Shown here: piece after piece, positions 6,005 through 6,160 of the stretch
Numbering within the stretch: the first letter of the stretch is position 1
How the letters are laid out: the number at the start of each line of letters is the position of its first letter
From: Anaerolineales bacterium
GTDB taxonomy: Bacteria; Chloroflexota; Anaerolineae; Anaerolineales; E44-bin32
NCBI GenBank assembly: GCA_030673085.1
Contig: DAOVFE010000115.1
Coordinates: 1 to 6,160 of the forward strand
DNA length: 6,160 bases
Reading direction: 5' to 3'
The notes under the pieces: model-generated
What the model was told of the DNA's origin: nothing
The model's database searches: none
Seen by the model: only the letters and a program-made list of their open reading frames with translations
Translations under genes and position numbers: made by a program

Positions 6005-6024
6005 CCCCTCAGCTTGCTGAGGGG
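6005..6024. repeat. Strong 9-bp GC-rich hairpin
   Basis: CCCCTCAGC (6005-6013) is the exact complement of GCTGAGGGG (6016-6024) with TT between; in RNA it would form an 8-bp stem with a 4-nt loop. The right side continues ATGAAT and the left side reads CCAGAATA. I associate this arrangement with terminal hairpins of IS200/IS605-type, IscB or TnpB elements, from memory only. No T-run follows on either strand, which argues against an intrinsic terminator. Confidence 0.6.
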
Positions 6025-6160
6025 ATGAATGGCCAGGGCCGTAGGCACTGCAGGGCGATAGTCCTGAGCGAATATTTAAACAAAACCCGCACCCGAAGGG
6101 GCAAAATTCGGCAATGGGGGCTGTCGCTAAAGGACATCCCTAAAGGAATTTTGAGGGTTT
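6005..6160 (+). ncRNA. Candidate structured RNA, possibly HEARO/omegaRNA-like
   Basis: After the 6005-6024 hairpin come CAGGGC/GTCCTG (6051-6056 with 6061-6066, one G-U, loop GATA) and then a nested set. AAACCC (6083-6088) pairs with GGGTTT (6155-6160), enclosing a small hairpin around CCCGAAGGG (6092-6100), AAAATTC/GAATTTT (6103-6109 with 6146-6152) and GGG-C-TGTC/GACA-T-CCC (6118-6125 with 6133-6140). Such dense nested pairing is unusual for coding DNA. By layout and by remembered look it may be a HEARO (IscB-associated omegaRNA) on + with an iscB-like gene beyond 6160, or the 3' end of a TnpB-associated RNA on -. Neither nuclease is visible. A partial + strand frame, open from ATG 5944 to the edge, overlaps it but has no convincing SD or known domain. 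Confidence 0.4.

Noticed and set aside
6009..6158. Minus-strand frame open for 49 codons from the right edge to a TGA inside the hairpin
   Set aside because: I see no TnpB C-terminal motif or other family in the translation. Both strands being open here is more likely a consequence of the structured sequence.
5944..6160. Plus-strand frame open for 72 codons to the right edge, with inner ATG at 6025
   Set aside because: SD sequences before both ATGs are poor (3 nt and 0 nt spacing), no domain is recognisable, and the stretch is dominated by palindromes that suit an RNA better. It stays possible because the 3' end is out of view.
1..6160. CRISPR array, tRNA or rRNA
   Set aside because: No regularly spaced 20-40 nt direct repeats, no cloverleaf with CCA-type acceptor, and no conserved rRNA segments were seen.

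Overview
The window looks like chromosomal DNA of a member of the Chloroflexota, probably Anaerolineae or a relative. This is inferred from protein style, not from a marker gene. The exported proteins carry Thr/Pro-rich linkers around a TolB-like propeller. There is also a small protein that resembles the NHLP-clan 'Os1348' family, which is familiar from Chloroflexota. Base composition is moderate and all long genes are on the + strand.

Layout. (1) Positions 1-145 (-): N-terminal part of a helix-hairpin-helix protein. (2) 146-495: divergent intergenic leader with a 13-codon ORF behind a near-perfect Shine-Dalgarno (333-374), then a strong terminator-like hairpin (428-465). (3) 496-1289: two overlapping genes, an NHLP-clan-like small protein and an ImmA/IrrE-type protein whose HExxH zinc motif has decayed, closed by a clear terminator (1310-1340). 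(4) 1477-4599: two-gene cell-envelope unit, a membrane-anchored TolB-like propeller protein with an uncharacterised C-terminal domain, followed 9 nt later by an M23-family peptidoglycan hydrolase lipoprotein with an intact active site. (5) 4600-4900: non-coding, ending in a -35-like box that forms half of a perfect 7+4+7 dyad. (6) 4901-5731: metallo-beta-lactamase-fold hydrolase with all metal ligands. (7) 5732-6160: no confident gene but several inverted repeats. The last ~155 bases fold on paper into consecutive helices and nested long-range pairs, suggesting a structured RNA and/or a mobile-element end that continues past the right edge. A HEARO/omegaRNA (IscB-type) or TnpB-associated RNA is the leading speculation.

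How the genes may work together. The propeller and M23 genes are very probably co-transcribed and act outside the membrane on the cell wall. The 496-1289 pair is probably a regulatory or signalling module rather than an active protease. The leader peptide plus terminator in front of it suggests attenuation or a separately transcribed mini-gene. The best candidates for something undescribed are the leader/NHLP-like/pseudo-IrrE unit and the structured right end.
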